Shown: positions 33,931-43,490 of the stretch, piece by piece
How positions within the stretch are numbered: position 1 is the stretch's first letter
Layout: each line of letters begins with the position of its first letter
Assembly (NCBI GenBank): GCA_021768185.1
Contig: JAETNP010000007.1
Coordinates: forward strand, 1-64,000
Length of the DNA: 64,000 nt
Origin: Oscillospiraceae bacterium
Lineage (GTDB): Bacteria > Bacillota > Clostridia > Oscillospirales > Oscillospiraceae
Direction: 5' to 3'
Notes under the pieces: generated by a model
What the model was told of the DNA's origin: nothing
Databases searched by the model: none
The model's input: the letters and a program-made list of their open reading frames with translations, nothing else
Program-made: the position numbers and the translations under genes

Positions 33931-34112
33931 ATCCAGGAGAGACCGCGCCCTGTGCGCGGCGCCGAAGGAGCATTGCCACACTCTCTCAGGCACCAGGGAC
34001 TGGATGGGGACGAAATCTGGAAAGCGCCGGGGTGGACGCTCCGCAGCGCGCCGACGGGGCAACCGCTGCCGCATCTGCGGCAGTGCGGAATCTCTCAGGT
34101 AAAACAACAGAG
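33931..34112 (+). ncRNA. Tandem glycine riboswitch (gcvT motif)
   Basis: Two glycine aptamers in series. Aptamer I about 33931-34005: the P1 arms ATCCAG/CTGGAT enclose GGAGAGACC, GCCGAAGGAGCA and CTCTCAGGCACCAGGG. Aptamer II about 34007-34112: TCTGGAAAGCGCCG, GCCGACGGGGCAACC and ATCTCTCAGGTAAAACAACAGA. These are the textbook gcvT-class blocks. A terminator (34112-34146) follows at once, so glycine binding most likely allows read-through into the gcv genes. Confidence 0.95.
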
Positions 34113-34146
34113 GCGCGCAAGCGGATTTGCTGCGCCCTGCTTTTTT
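34112..34146 (+). terminator. Riboswitch expression-platform terminator
   Basis: GGCGC and GCAA pair with TTGC and GCGCC, followed by CTGCTTTTTT. It lies directly after aptamer II and can compete with its P1 helix. Confidence 0.8.
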
Positions 34147-34192
34147 ATTCCTTTTTTCGACACCCCCAAATTTTTTATCAGGAGGGCAAATT

Positions 34193-36841
34193 ATGAGCGA
34201 TCTCAAGCGGACCCAGCTCTACGATGTTCACGTGGCGGCGGGCGCCGCCATGGTGGACTTTGGCGGATGGGAAATGCCCATCAAGTACCCCACCGACATC
34301 GTTGCGGAGCATCTGTATACCCGCCATGCCTGCAGCCTCTTCGATGTTTCCCACATGGGCCGCATTCTGGTGGAGGGCCCGGAGATGGTCCCCTTCCTCC
34401 AGCACGTGCTCAGCAGCAACGTCATGGCCCTGGACCTGAACCAGGCCCAGTACGCCATTATTCCCAACGAGAACGGCGGCGCGGTGGACGACGCCTATCT
34501 TTACCGCTTTGAGGAGGACCGGTATCTGCTGGTGGTCAACGCCGCCAATACGGACAAGGACCTTGCCCACCTCAATGAGCAGATCAAAAACTACGACGCC
34601 AAAATGACCGTCATCACCGGCGACTGGGCCGCTATCGCCGTCCAGGGCCCCAAGGCCAAGGAAATCCTCCAGAAGCTCTCCGGCGGCGAGGCCATCACCG
34701 AGCCGGTGAAGAACGCCCTGAACACCCTGCAATTCGAGGGGCGCACCGTCCGGGTGGCCAAGACCGGCTACACCGGCGAGCCCATCGGCTACGAGGTCTA
34801 CATCGAGAGCGCCGAAGCCGCGTGGCTCTGGAACCGGCTCATCGAGCTGGGGGCCAAGCCCGCCGGACTGGGCGCTCGGGACACCTGCCGTCTGGAGGCC
34901 TGCCTGCCCCTGTACGGCCATGAGATGGGTGTGGACCCCGAGGGGAAGGAGATCCCCGTCTTCGCCGTGCCTCTGGCCAAGTTTGCCGTCAGCTTCTCTG
35001 AGCAGAAGGGCGATTTTATTGGCCGGGAGCCTCTGGCAAAGCAGTACGAAGTCTTCAAGCGCATTATGAACCGGGACTTCTCCGACCTGACGGGCCTGCC
35101 CCGGCGCATCATGCCCATCACCCTGCTGGACAAGGGCGTCATGCGGGCGGGGATGCCCGTGTATAAGGGCGATAAGCTCATCGGCTACGTCACCAGCGGC
35201 ACCATGGTGCCCTACTACCGCCACGAGGGCGAGGGCCTCAGCACCGTCATCCTGGAGGAGGCCGCCAAGCGGTCCATCGGCCTGGCCATCGTGGACAGCG
35301 ACACCCTGGAGGACGACAAGGTCCAGATCGACGTCCGGGGCCGGCGGCTGAAGGCCGTGATCCCGCCCTACCACATGCGGGTGGACGCGCCGCCCTTCGC
35401 CCGTCCCATCCTCTACCGTCCCGATGAGGAGGATACCGCAGCCGCCTCCGGCGACCGCGCGCCCAAGGCCCTGAAGCTCATCGGCCGGGCCCTTGAAAAC
35501 CACGTATGGCGGCAGGAGAAGTGCGTGAACCTCATTCCCTCGGAAATGACGCCCTCCCGGGCCGTTCGCCTGCTGTGCGCCAGCGACCCCGCCTTCCGGT
35601 ACGCGGAGCACAAGAAGGTCAAGAGCTTCTACGACGCGGACGTGTTCTACTACCAGGGCACGGAGTTCATCGACGAGGTGGAGCAGCTGCTGGTGGAGGA
35701 GATGAAGGCCTTCATGGGCTGCGCCGAGGTGGAGACCCGGTGCGTCAGCGGCCAGATGTCCAATACCTGCGTATTCTCCGCCCTCATGGACTGGAAGAAC
35801 CGCCTCAACCGCAAGCAGGACCCCAAGCGGCTGGGCTATATCATGAACAACCACATCATCAAGGGCGGCCACCTGTCCGCCCAGCCCATGGGCGCGCTCC
35901 ATGACTATATCGCTATCGACCCCGTCACCGAGCGCCACGCCCTGGTGAACTTCCCCGTCTGCAAGGACAACATCTACAAAATCGACGTGGAGGAGACCAG
36001 GAAGGCCATCGACCAGTACCGCCCGGAGTTCATCATCTTCGGCAAGAGCATGGTCCTCCACAAGGAGCCTGTGGCCGCCATCCGCAAGTACGTGGACGAC
36101 ATGGGCCTCCAGACCACCATCATGTACGACATGGCCCATGTCCTGGGCCTCATCGGCGACCACTTCCAGAAGCCCTTCCAGGAGGGCGCGGAGATCGTCA
36201 CCGGCTCCACCCACAAGACCTTCTTCGGGCCCCAGCGGGGCGTTGTGGGCGTCAACTACAAGAAGGGCGAGCTGAAGTACGGCCTGTGGGAGACCATTGA
36301 GAGCCGTGCCTTCCCCGGCAGCGTCTCCAACCACCATCTGGGCACCCAGCTGGGCCTGCTCATGGCGGCCTATGAGATGAACCAGTTCAAGGACGAGTAC
36401 CAGAAGGCCGTGGTGAGCAACGCCAAGAGCTTTGCCAAGAGCCTGAAAGCCGCGGGCCTGGACGTGGCCGGAGATCCCGCCATCGACTACACCGAGACCC
36501 ACCAGGTCATCGTGAACGTGGGCTACGGCACCGGCCCCGAGGTGGCCATGCGCCTGGAGCGGAACAACATCATCTGCAACTACCAGGCCACCCCCGAGGA
36601 GGAGGGCTTCACCGCCTCCGGCGCGCTGCGTATGGGCGTCAATGAGATGACCCGCTTCGGCTTCGGCCCCGCCGAGTTCGATAAGCTGGCCCAGATCATG
36701 GCGGACTGCATCCTCCGGGGCAGGGAGGTCAAGGAGGACGTCGAGGCCCTCCGGGCCGGGTACACCGAGATGAAGTACTGCTTCACCGAGGAGCAGGCGG
36801 CTTCCGCTCTGAACGAGCTGGCAAAGAAGACCGGGATCTGA
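34193..36841 (+). CDS. GcvT aminomethyltransferase - serine hydroxymethyltransferase fusion
   Basis: An 882-residue two-enzyme chain in one uninterrupted frame. Residues 1-~405 are T-protein (LYDVHVAAGAAMVDFGGWEMPIKY, SLFDVSHMGRILVEGP, KTGYTGEPIGYEVYI, GLGARDTCRLEACLPLYGHEM), which transfers the aminomethyl carbon to tetrahydrofolate and releases ammonia. After a ~20-residue Asp/Ala-rich linker, residues ~425-882 are a SHMT-like PLP enzyme (NLIPSEMTPSRAVR, FYYQGTEFIDEVE, Schiff-base Lys675 in GSTHKTFFGPQRG). The second domain would use methylene-THF plus glycine to make serine, coupling both reactions. ATG 34193 follows GGAGGG; first gene of the riboswitch-controlled operon. Confidence 0.93.
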   Translation: MSDLKRTQLYDVHVAAGAAMVDFGGWEMPIKYPTDIVAEHLYTRHACSLFDVSHMGRILVEGPEMVPFLQHVLSSNVMALDLNQAQYAIIPNENGGAVDDAYLYRFEEDRYLLVVNAANTDKDLAHLNEQIKNYDAKMTVITGDWAAIAVQGPKAKEILQKLSGGEAITEPVKNALNTLQFEGRTVRVAKTGYTGEPIGYEVYIESAEAAWLWNRLIELGAKPAGLGARDTCRLEACLPLYGHEMGVDPEGKEIPVFAVPLAKFAVSFSEQKGDFIGREPLAKQYEVFKRIMNRDFSDLTGLPRRIMPITLLDKGVMRAGMPVYKGDKLIGYVTSGTMVPYYRHEGEGLSTVILEEAAKRSIGLAIVDSDTLEDDKVQIDVRGRRLKAVIPPYHMRVDAPPFARPILYRPDEEDTAAASGDRAPKALKLIGRALENHVWRQEKCVNLIPSEMTPSRAVRLLCASDPAFRYAEHKKVKSFYDADVFYYQGTEFIDEVEQLLVEEMKAFMGCAEVETRCVSGQMSNTCVFSALMDWKNRLNRKQDPKRLGYIMNNHIIKGGHLSAQPMGALHDYIAIDPVTERHALVNFPVCKDNIYKIDVEETRKAIDQYRPEFIIFGKSMVLHKEPVAAIRKYVDDMGLQTTIMYDMAHVLGLIGDHFQKPFQEGAEIVTGSTHKTFFGPQRGVVGVNYKKGELKYGLWETIESRAFPGSVSNHHLGTQLGLLMAAYEMNQFKDEYQKAVVSNAKSFAKSLKAAGLDVAGDPAIDYTETHQVIVNVGYGTGPEVAMRLERNNIICNYQATPEEEGFTASGALRMGVNEMTRFGFGPAEFDKLAQIMADCILRGREVKEDVEALRAGYTEMKYCFTEEQAASALNELAKKTGI

Positions 36842-36912
36842 GGAGAATGCAGTCCTGCACATCCCGCTTCCCATAAAGATCACACCATACAATATACAAG
36901 GAGGAACACATC

Positions 36913-37287
36913 ATGAATTTCCCTGCTGAACTGAAGTACACCAAGGACCACGAGTGGCTGAAGGCCATCGACGAAACCACCGCGCTGGTGGGCATCACCG
37001 ACTTCGCCCAGAGCGAGCTGGGCGATCTGGTGTTCATCAACCTGCCCCAGGAGGGCGACGAGGTCACCGCCGACGAGTCCTTCTGCGACGTGGAGTCCGT
37101 GAAGGCCGTCTCCGACGTCATGAGCCCCTGCACCGGCGTCATCGCCGAGGTCAACACCGAGCTGGAGGATGAGCCCCAGCTGCTCAACGAGGACCCCTAC
37201 GGCGCCTGGATCGCCAAGGTCAAGGACATCTCCGCCTACGGCGAGCTGATGACCGCCGATGAGTACGAGGCTCTCGTTCAGAAGTAA
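36913..37287 (+). CDS. gcvH: Glycine cleavage system H protein
   Basis: A 124-residue lipoyl carrier that shuttles the aminomethyl group between P, T and L proteins. Lipoylation Lys in [13 protein letters not shown]; other family segments are [37 protein letters not shown] and the C-terminal [23 protein letters not shown] precedes the ATG. 71 bp after the fusion gene. Confidence 0.98.
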   Translation: MNFPAELKYTKDHEWLKAIDETTALVGITDFAQSELGDLVFINLPQEGDEVTADESFCDVESVKAVSDVMSPCTGVIAEVNTELEDEPQLLNEDPYGAWIAKVKDISAYGELMTADEYEALVQK

Positions 37288-37354
37288 TATGCCCTGCGCC
37301 GGGGCGGGACCATGCCCGCCCCGGCATCTTTTTTAAGAAAGGAAACACACGTAT

Positions 37355-38653
37355 ATGGGAACCTATGTCCCCCATACCGAAGTCCAGAAGCAGGCCATGC
37401 TTGCCGCCATCGGCGTGGACGCGGTGGAGGAGCTGTTTGCCGCCGTGCCCCGTGAGATGCTGGTGGACAGTCTGGACCTCCCCGAGGGCCTCAGCGAGCT
37501 GTCCGTCCGGCAGAAGGTTACCGCCATGGCCGCCAAAAACCGGGTGTATCCCACCGTCCTCCGGGGCGCGGGGGCCTACCGGCATTTTATCCCCGCCGTG
37601 GTGAAAAGCATCGTCAGCAGGGAGGAGCTGGTCACCGCCTACACCCCCTATCAGGCCGAGATCAGCCAGGGCATCCTCCAGTCCATTTTTGAGTATCAGA
37701 CCATGATCTGCGCCCTGACGGGCATGGAGGTCTCCAACGCCTCCGTCTACGACGGCGGCACCGCCGCCGCCGAGGCCCTGGCCATGTGCCGGGACCGGAA
37801 GCGGAACCGTGCCTACGTCTCCGCCTGTGCGGACCCTCAGGTCATCGAGACCATGCGGACCTACTGCTTCGGCTCCGGCATGGAGTTGGAGCTGATCCCC
37901 GAGAAGGACGGGCGCACTGATCTGTCCGCCGTTTCCTTGGGCGCGGACGCCGCCTGCGTCTACATCGCCCAGCCCAACTACTACGGCAACATCGAGGACG
38001 CCAGGGCCATCGGCGAGGCCGCACACGCCGCCGGGGCCAAGTATATCATGGGCTGCAACCCCATCGCCCTGGCGGTGATGGAAACGCCCGCCGCCTGCGG
38101 CGCGGATATCGCCGTGGGCGAGGCCCAGCCCCTGGGCCTGGATATCGCCTTCGGCGGGCCCTATCTGGGCTATATGGCCGCCACAAAGGCCATGTTCCGC
38201 AAGCTGCCGGGCCGCATCGTGGGCCAGACCCACGACGTGGATGGCAACATCGGCTACGTGCTGACGCTGACCGCTCGTGAGCAGCACATCCGCCGGGAGA
38301 AGGCGTCCAGCAACATCTGCTCCAACCAGGCGCTGTGCGCCTTCACCGCCGGGGTCTACATGACCGCCATGGGCGCCGACGGCCTGGCCCAGGCCGCGAA
38401 GCTCTCCATGTCCAAGGCCCACTATTTTGCCGGGGAGCTGGAGAAGATCGGCCTGCCCCGGGTCCATACCGGCGAGTACTTCCACGAGTTCGTCACCAAA
38501 TGCGCCGACCCGAAGAAGGTCCTCAAGGCCCTGGACGATAACGGCATCCTGGGCGGACTGCCGGTCAAGGACGGTATTCTCTGGTGCGTGACGGAGGTCG
38601 TTACGAGGGAAGAGCTGGACCGCGCGGTTGCCATTATCAAGGAGGTGTGCTGA
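37355..38653 (+). CDS. gcvPA: Glycine dehydrogenase (decarboxylating) subunit 1
   Basis: A 432-residue N-terminal half of the split P-protein. It contains YTPYQAEISQGILQSIFEYQTMICALTGMEVSNASVYDGGTAAAEAL and QPNYYGNIEDARAIGEAAHAAGA, and lacks the PLP lysine, which is in subunit 2. Conserved C-terminal RREKASSNICSNQALCAFTAGVYM. The stop is followed after 1 bp by the start of gcvPB. A split P-protein is usual in Clostridia. Confidence 0.97.
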   Translation: MGTYVPHTEVQKQAMLAAIGVDAVEELFAAVPREMLVDSLDLPEGLSELSVRQKVTAMAAKNRVYPTVLRGAGAYRHFIPAVVKSIVSREELVTAYTPYQAEISQGILQSIFEYQTMICALTGMEVSNASVYDGGTAAAEALAMCRDRKRNRAYVSACADPQVIETMRTYCFGSGMELELIPEKDGRTDLSAVSLGADAACVYIAQPNYYGNIEDARAIGEAAHAAGAKYIMGCNPIALAVMETPAACGADIAVGEAQPLGLDIAFGGPYLGYMAATKAMFRKLPGRIVGQTHDVDGNIGYVLTLTAREQHIRREKASSNICSNQALCAFTAGVYMTAMGADGLAQAAKLSMSKAHYFAGELEKIGLPRVHTGEYFHEFVTKCADPKKVLKALDDNGILGGLPVKDGILWCVTEVVTREELDRAVAIIKEVC

Positions 38654-38654
38654 C

Positions 38655-40082
38655 ATGAAGCTGATTTTTGAGAAGGGCGCGCCCGGCCAGCACCTGTCCC
38701 TGATGCCCCCCTGCGACGTGCCGGAGGTGGAGCTGTCCCATCCCCGGAGGTCACCGCTTGACCTTCCTCACGTGTCCGAGACGGAGCTGACCCGCCACTA
38801 TACGGCCCTGGCCAAGCGGGTCCACGGCGTCAACGACGGATTCTACCCCCTTGGGTCCTGCACCATGAAGTACAACCCCAAGATCAACGAGGACATGGCC
38901 GCCCTGCCCGGCTTCTCCCAGATCCATCCCCTCCAGCCGGAGGAGACGGTCCAGGGATGCCTGGAGGTCCTCCACGAGGCCGGGAAGCTGCTGGGCGAGA
39001 TCACCGGCATGGATGCCATGACCTTCCAGCCCGCCGCCGGGGCCCATGGCGAGTTCACCGGCCTGCTGCTCATCAAGGCGTACCATGTCCACCGGGGCGA
39101 TACGGCCCGGACCAAGATCATCGTTCCCGACTCCGCCCACGGCACCAACCCGGCTTCCGCCGTCATGGCGGGGTTCACGGTGGTGAACATCCCTTCCAGC
39201 CCCGACGGCTGCGTGGACGTGGAAGCCCTGCGCGGCGCCGTGGGACCGGACACCGCCGGACTGATGCTCACCAATCCCAACACCGTGGGTATTTTTGACA
39301 AGAACATTCTGGAGATCACCAGGATCGTCCATGAGGCTGGCGGCCTGTGCTACTACGACGGGGCCAACCTCAACGCGGTCATGGGCGTGGTCCGGCCCGG
39401 CGATATGGGCTTCGACGTGATCCACCTGAACCTCCACAAGACCTTCTCCACGCCCCACGGCGGCGGCGGTCCCGGCTCCGGCGCGGTGGGCTGCAAGGAT
39501 TTCCTGCGCTGCTTCCTGCCGGGCCCGGTGGTGAAGAAGGACGAGGCCGGATATCATCTGGTCAAGCCGGAGCACTCCATTGGCAGGGTGAAGGATTTTT
39601 ACGGCAACTTCACCGTGGTGGTGAAGGCCCTGACCTATATCCTGACCCTGGGCCGGGAGGGCATCCCCGATGCGGCCAAGAACGCGGTGCTCAACGCCAA
39701 CTACATGATGAAGCGGCTGGGCGAAAAGTACGCCATGGCCTATGCCGGGCCCTGTATGCACGAGTTCGTCATGACCCTCCAGGACCTGAAGGACGAGACC
39801 GGCTGCTCCGCCATGGATATCGCCAAGGGACTGCTGGACCATGGCATCCATCCCCCCACGATGTACTTCCCGCTGATCGTCCATGAGGCGCTGATGGTGG
39901 AGCCCACCGAGACCGAGAGCCAGGAGACCATGGACGAGGTCTGCGAAGTATTCCTGTCCCTGTGGGATCTGGCCCATACCAACCCCCAGGCCCTCCACGA
40001 CGCGCCCACCAAGACCCCGGTGCGCCGTCTGGACGAGGTCGGCGCGGCCCGGAACCCGGTGCTGCGGTATACGAAGGAGTAA
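38655..40082 (+). CDS. gcvPB: Glycine dehydrogenase (decarboxylating) subunit 2
   Basis: A 475-residue catalytic half of the P-protein. PLP-binding Lys in HLNLHKTFSTPHGGGGPGSG; glycine-rich and His motifs in MTFQPAAGAHGEFTGLL and DSAHGTNPASAVMAGF. It starts at ATG 38655 with GGAGGTGTGCTGAC upstream, so the longer ORF from 38628 is not used. Last gene of the operon: neither a lipoamide dehydrogenase nor a lipoate ligase follows, so L-protein must come from elsewhere. Confidence 0.97.
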   Translation: MKLIFEKGAPGQHLSLMPPCDVPEVELSHPRRSPLDLPHVSETELTRHYTALAKRVHGVNDGFYPLGSCTMKYNPKINEDMAALPGFSQIHPLQPEETVQGCLEVLHEAGKLLGEITGMDAMTFQPAAGAHGEFTGLLLIKAYHVHRGDTARTKIIVPDSAHGTNPASAVMAGFTVVNIPSSPDGCVDVEALRGAVGPDTAGLMLTNPNTVGIFDKNILEITRIVHEAGGLCYYDGANLNAVMGVVRPGDMGFDVIHLNLHKTFSTPHGGGGPGSGAVGCKDFLRCFLPGPVVKKDEAGYHLVKPEHSIGRVKDFYGNFTVVVKALTYILTLGREGIPDAAKNAVLNANYMMKRLGEKYAMAYAGPCMHEFVMTLQDLKDETGCSAMDIAKGLLDHGIHPPTMYFPLIVHEALMVEPTETESQETMDEVCEVFLSLWDLAHTNPQALHDAPTKTPVRRLDEVGAARNPVLRYTKE

Positions 40083-40109
40083 CGAAGCGCTTCCGCCGGA
40101 AAGAAAGAA

Positions 40110-40144
40110 GAATACCCCCGCCTCATTCGAGGCGGGGGCATTCT
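40110..40144. terminator. Terminator between gcvPB and the M56 gene
   Basis: GAAT.CCCCCGCCTC pairs with GAGGCGGGGG.ATTC, loop ATTC. T-rich sequence follows on the minus strand. It serves two convergent units. Confidence 0.8.
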
Positions 40145-40145
40145 G

Positions 40146-43100
40146 TCAGTCTGCGGGCAGATTTCCCATTGCGCCGTCAACCAGCAATTCATCCATCACA
40201 GCCATCTGATCCATCACAGTAAAGGTCGTAGACAGATGATCCCCCGCCTGCGGCGCTACGGGATAGGTCACGCCATTCCATTCCCGTTCATTCTGGCACT
40301 CCACCTGATAGGTCACCGTGATCTGCTCCTTATATTCCGCATAGTCTGGTATTTCGCTTTCCAGAATAATACGGATGAAGCGGTCATTATGGCTGCTGTT
40401 TCCGTTCTGCGCAACGTAATCCCGGTAGTAGTCCCCGAGCACAGACAGGACCGCTTTCTCCAGCCCGTTGTCCTCTGCGCTGTCATAGACCAGCTCCTGG
40501 TCCGGCATGGCGGGGATGGAAAACACAAAGCCGAAAAAGGTCCTCTGCCATCCGTTGATGACCTCGAAAGACGGTTCTGCGGAAGCGGGTTCGTTGGGTA
40601 CCTCCGCAGGCGCGGGTGCGTTCGTTGGAGCGTCCTCCCATACGCACCGCACCTGACAGGTAAACTCCTTCGGCCCTCCGGAACCCTCGTAGTACATGGT
40701 GATGACCGCTTCTCCCGGCCCTATGGCGGTGACGACGCCGTTGTCGTCCACCTCCGCCACGCCGGTATCGGAGGACTCGTATGTCAGCGCATAGATGCCA
40801 GAGGCGTTCATCAGCAGGAACCGGAAGGTGGAGCCAGCGCTCGTTAATGTCATCTCTCTGGGTGTTGCGGAGACGCCCGCCTCCAGATCGGTCTCCAGCT
40901 GAGCGACAGCCTCCGCGATAGCCTCCTCCGGGGTAGGAGGGGCCTCCGTCCCCCGGTCGAAGTACCACTCAAAGCAGAAGTGGTACAACGCCTCGTTCCG
41001 CTGCGTCTCCGGCAGCATCTCCAGCACCACATAGGCAAACTGGCTGGGGTTCGTGCTGTACAGCTGGTAAATCATGTAAGAATACCCTTCCGACGGAGCC
41101 CCGTCCAGCCCCGCGGTGGCGGAAAGGATGTAGAGATATTCCGCCTGGGTCATGGACGGTCCCTGCCGCGCGATGTAGTCGTCAATTGCGGCCATGATCC
41201 CTGTCGTAGCATCGGACCCGTCGCCTTCACCCAGACCGGCCTCCACCGCCTCCCGGGCCAGCACGCTCCAGTCCATATAATTCATCAGCGGCAGCCACTC
41301 GCTCACGTCCGCGCCCTGCTGAACCTGTTCTACGATAGACCGTGCATTGACCGACAAAACGTCCTGGGCGGGGCCTGGGCCGAACGGATAGGCGGGGTCT
41401 TCCGACACGCGGAGGAACTCCGCATAGATCTCGTCAATATCCTTGAGCCGCAGGTGCTCGCCATCTTTAGATATCCCAGTCCGGTCGAGGATAAAAAAGA
41501 CGTCCCCGTCATCCGGAGAATCTCCGTAATGGAAAGAGACCCCAATAGGCCAACCGCCCGTCCCCGCGGGGTCATAACTCCCCTCGTACTCGAAGCTCTG
41601 GTACAGCTCCCACAGCCGCGCCACCTCCTCCGGGTCGGTGATATAGGAGGTGTCGTTGGAATTGGAGCTTGCGCTCTGGCTGACAGTGACGGCAGTCGGA
41701 CTGTCCCGGCCGATGCGCTGGAGGAAATACACATATTCTGAGGCGTCCAGGCAGATCTGGTTGGAGGTCGTGCTGGGCTTGCTCCAGTTCAGAGGAGCGG
41801 CGTCCGTCCAGAATCCCCGCACCATGGGCTGAAGGCGGAAATACTCCCGGGCTGTCTCCGGAGAGATGGAGGAGTAGGCGTTTCCCGCGAGCCAATCCGC
41901 CGCCTGCGCCGCAAATTTCTCCGGCAGCGCGCTGCTGTCCAGGGACCAGTGCCAGCTGTGAGGCCCCGGCTGTTCCAGGATCTCCGCGCGCCGCTCCATT
42001 ATCTCCTGGCCGTATAGGTCCAGCATCATCTGTGAGAAGCCCGAGCCGGTCTGGAAGGATTGGCTGCTCTGGAGATCGCCGTCGCCGGTAATGATGTAGG
42101 AGTCAGCCGCCGTATCGCCGCCGGGGCCGTACTGGCGGAGCAGCTCCTCCCGGACCGCGCCGAAACTGGCGTCATTGGGGTAGTCCAGGCGGACGGAGTA
42201 CAGGCCCCATTCCGGGCCCTCATACCGCTCAAAGTAAAAATAAGCCTTTTCCGCTGTTCCGCCGAAGGCGGGGAGGTTTTCCGCCACGATCCCCCAGTTG
42301 TTCCCGGAGTCGTCTGTTTCGCCCTGCTCCAGGATCTGGCTCTCCTGGATGCCCAGGGCCCCGATCACCGTCTCTACGCTGTCATTCCAGTGGAGGCCAG
42401 GGAACTCCAGAAGGGGCGCGGACGCCGGTTCGCTGCTCGCTCCATTTGAGGGCTCCGTGCCCTCCGGCGCTTTTGGCTCCCCGCCGCCGAAAGCGCACGC
42501 CGCCAGCACGCAGGCCAGCAGCACCGCCAGCACCAGAGTAATTTTCCTCGCCCTGGGCGCTTTGGCGATGAGGGCGATCCGCTCCGTCATGGCCCGCTTT
42601 CCGGCGCTCATGGTAGTCGCCGTATGGAGGAGCGCGGCGGGGTTCCGGCTCCTGGAGATCATCCTCAGGAGGGTCTGTCCATAGTCGATGCGATCCCCCT
42701 CTCCCAGCCGCCGGAGGACAGAGGCGTCACAGGCCAGCTCGCAGTCCCGGCGGGAGAGAACCGCCGCCCACCAGACCAGGGGGTTGTACCAGTGAATGAC
42801 CAGGCAGATACTGCGCAGAATAGACCACAGCTGATCTCCGTGGCAGTAATGGGCGTACTCGTGGGCCAGAATGTGTTCCGGATGCGCAGCGCTCACCGCC
42901 GCCTCGTTCAGATAGACGGCGGGCCGAAGCAGCCCGAACAGGCAGGGGGAGGACAACCCCTCCGCCTCATATACCGGCAGTTTTCCGGCACGGAGGGCCG
43001 CCGGCAAATCCAGCCGTCTCCGGGCCTTCCGCAGGCGGAGATAAAAGATCAGATTGCTGGCCGCCATCGCGCTGCCAACCGCCAGCATACCGGCCTTCCA

Positions 43101-43490
43101 GATGACGTCCGGCCAGTTGACCAGGTCCCACCGGCTGTAGTGGATCAGCGGCGTGGCCTTTTCAATAGGAATTTCCGCCTCCTCGTCCGCATTTGCCGCC
43201 GGAGACGGCTGCACAGCCGGGGCGGGCTGGACCGCCGGACGCTGGGCGGGCGACGAATCCTCGACTGCACGCGGGTCTGGGAACGTCTCCCGGATAGCGG
43301 TCTGCACTTCCTCCGCCGCGCCCATGACGCTCACCGGCGCGGTGAACAGCGTCCCGGGGATCAGCAGCCGGGCCGCCACCAGCAGCCAGAGGGCGTACTG
43401 CACCCGGGGGTCGATCCGTCCCCGCAGCGCCCGGCGGAGGACTGCCAGCAGCAGGATCAAAACAGATGACGTCAGGATGATCTCCGTCAT
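40146..43490 (-). CDS. M56-family membrane metallopeptidase sensor with large ectodomain
   Basis: An 1114-residue BlaR1/MecR1-like sensor. The N-terminal ~330 residues have four membrane segments (TEIILTSSVLILLLAVLRRAL, VQYALWLLVAARLLIPGTLF and two more) and the zinc protease motif HEYAH near residue 207, followed by the DCELACDASVLRRLGE ligand segment. After the last helix stands a lipobox-like VLAAC (about residue 331). The remaining ~780 residues are outside the cell: an Ig-like (Big_2) repeat near TLTSAGSTFRFLLMNASGIYALTYESSD and no penicillin-binding SxxK/KTG set, so it should not sense beta-lactams as BlaR1 does. ATG 43490 overlaps the blaI stop (ATGA). Confidence 0.88.
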   Translation of the reverse strand: MTEIILTSSVLILLLAVLRRALRGRIDPRVQYALWLLVAARLLIPGTLFTAPVSVMGAAEEVQTAIRETFPDPRAVEDSSPAQRPAVQPAPAVQPSPAANADEEAEIPIEKATPLIHYSRWDLVNWPDVIWKAGMLAVGSAMAASNLIFYLRLRKARRRLDLPAALRAGKLPVYEAEGLSSPCLFGLLRPAVYLNEAAVSAAHPEHILAHEYAHYCHGDQLWSILRSICLVIHWYNPLVWWAAVLSRRDCELACDASVLRRLGEGDRIDYGQTLLRMISRSRNPAALLHTATTMSAGKRAMTERIALIAKAPRARKITLVLAVLLACVLAACAFGGGEPKAPEGTEPSNGASSEPASAPLLEFPGLHWNDSVETVIGALGIQESQILEQGETDDSGNNWGIVAENLPAFGGTAEKAYFYFERYEGPEWGLYSVRLDYPNDASFGAVREELLRQYGPGGDTAADSYIITGDGDLQSSQSFQTGSGFSQMMLDLYGQEIMERRAEILEQPGPHSWHWSLDSSALPEKFAAQAADWLAGNAYSSISPETAREYFRLQPMVRGFWTDAAPLNWSKPSTTSNQICLDASEYVYFLQRIGRDSPTAVTVSQSASSNSNDTSYITDPEEVARLWELYQSFEYEGSYDPAGTGGWPIGVSFHYGDSPDDGDVFFILDRTGISKDGEHLRLKDIDEIYAEFLRVSEDPAYPFGPGPAQDVLSVNARSIVEQVQQGADVSEWLPLMNYMDWSVLAREAVEAGLGEGDGSDATTGIMAAIDDYIARQGPSMTQAEYLYILSATAGLDGAPSEGYSYMIYQLYSTNPSQFAYVVLEMLPETQRNEALYHFCFEWYFDRGTEAPPTPEEAIAEAVAQLETDLEAGVSATPREMTLTSAGSTFRFLLMNASGIYALTYESSDTGVAEVDDNGVVTAIGPGEAVITMYYEGSGGPKEFTCQVRCVWEDAPTNAPAPAEVPNEPASAEPSFEVINGWQRTFFGFVFSIPAMPDQELVYDSAEDNGLEKAVLSVLGDYYRDYVAQNGNSSHNDRFIRIILESEIPDYAEYKEQITVTYQVECQNEREWNGVTYPVAPQAGDHLSTTFTVMDQMAVMDELLVDGAMGNLPAD

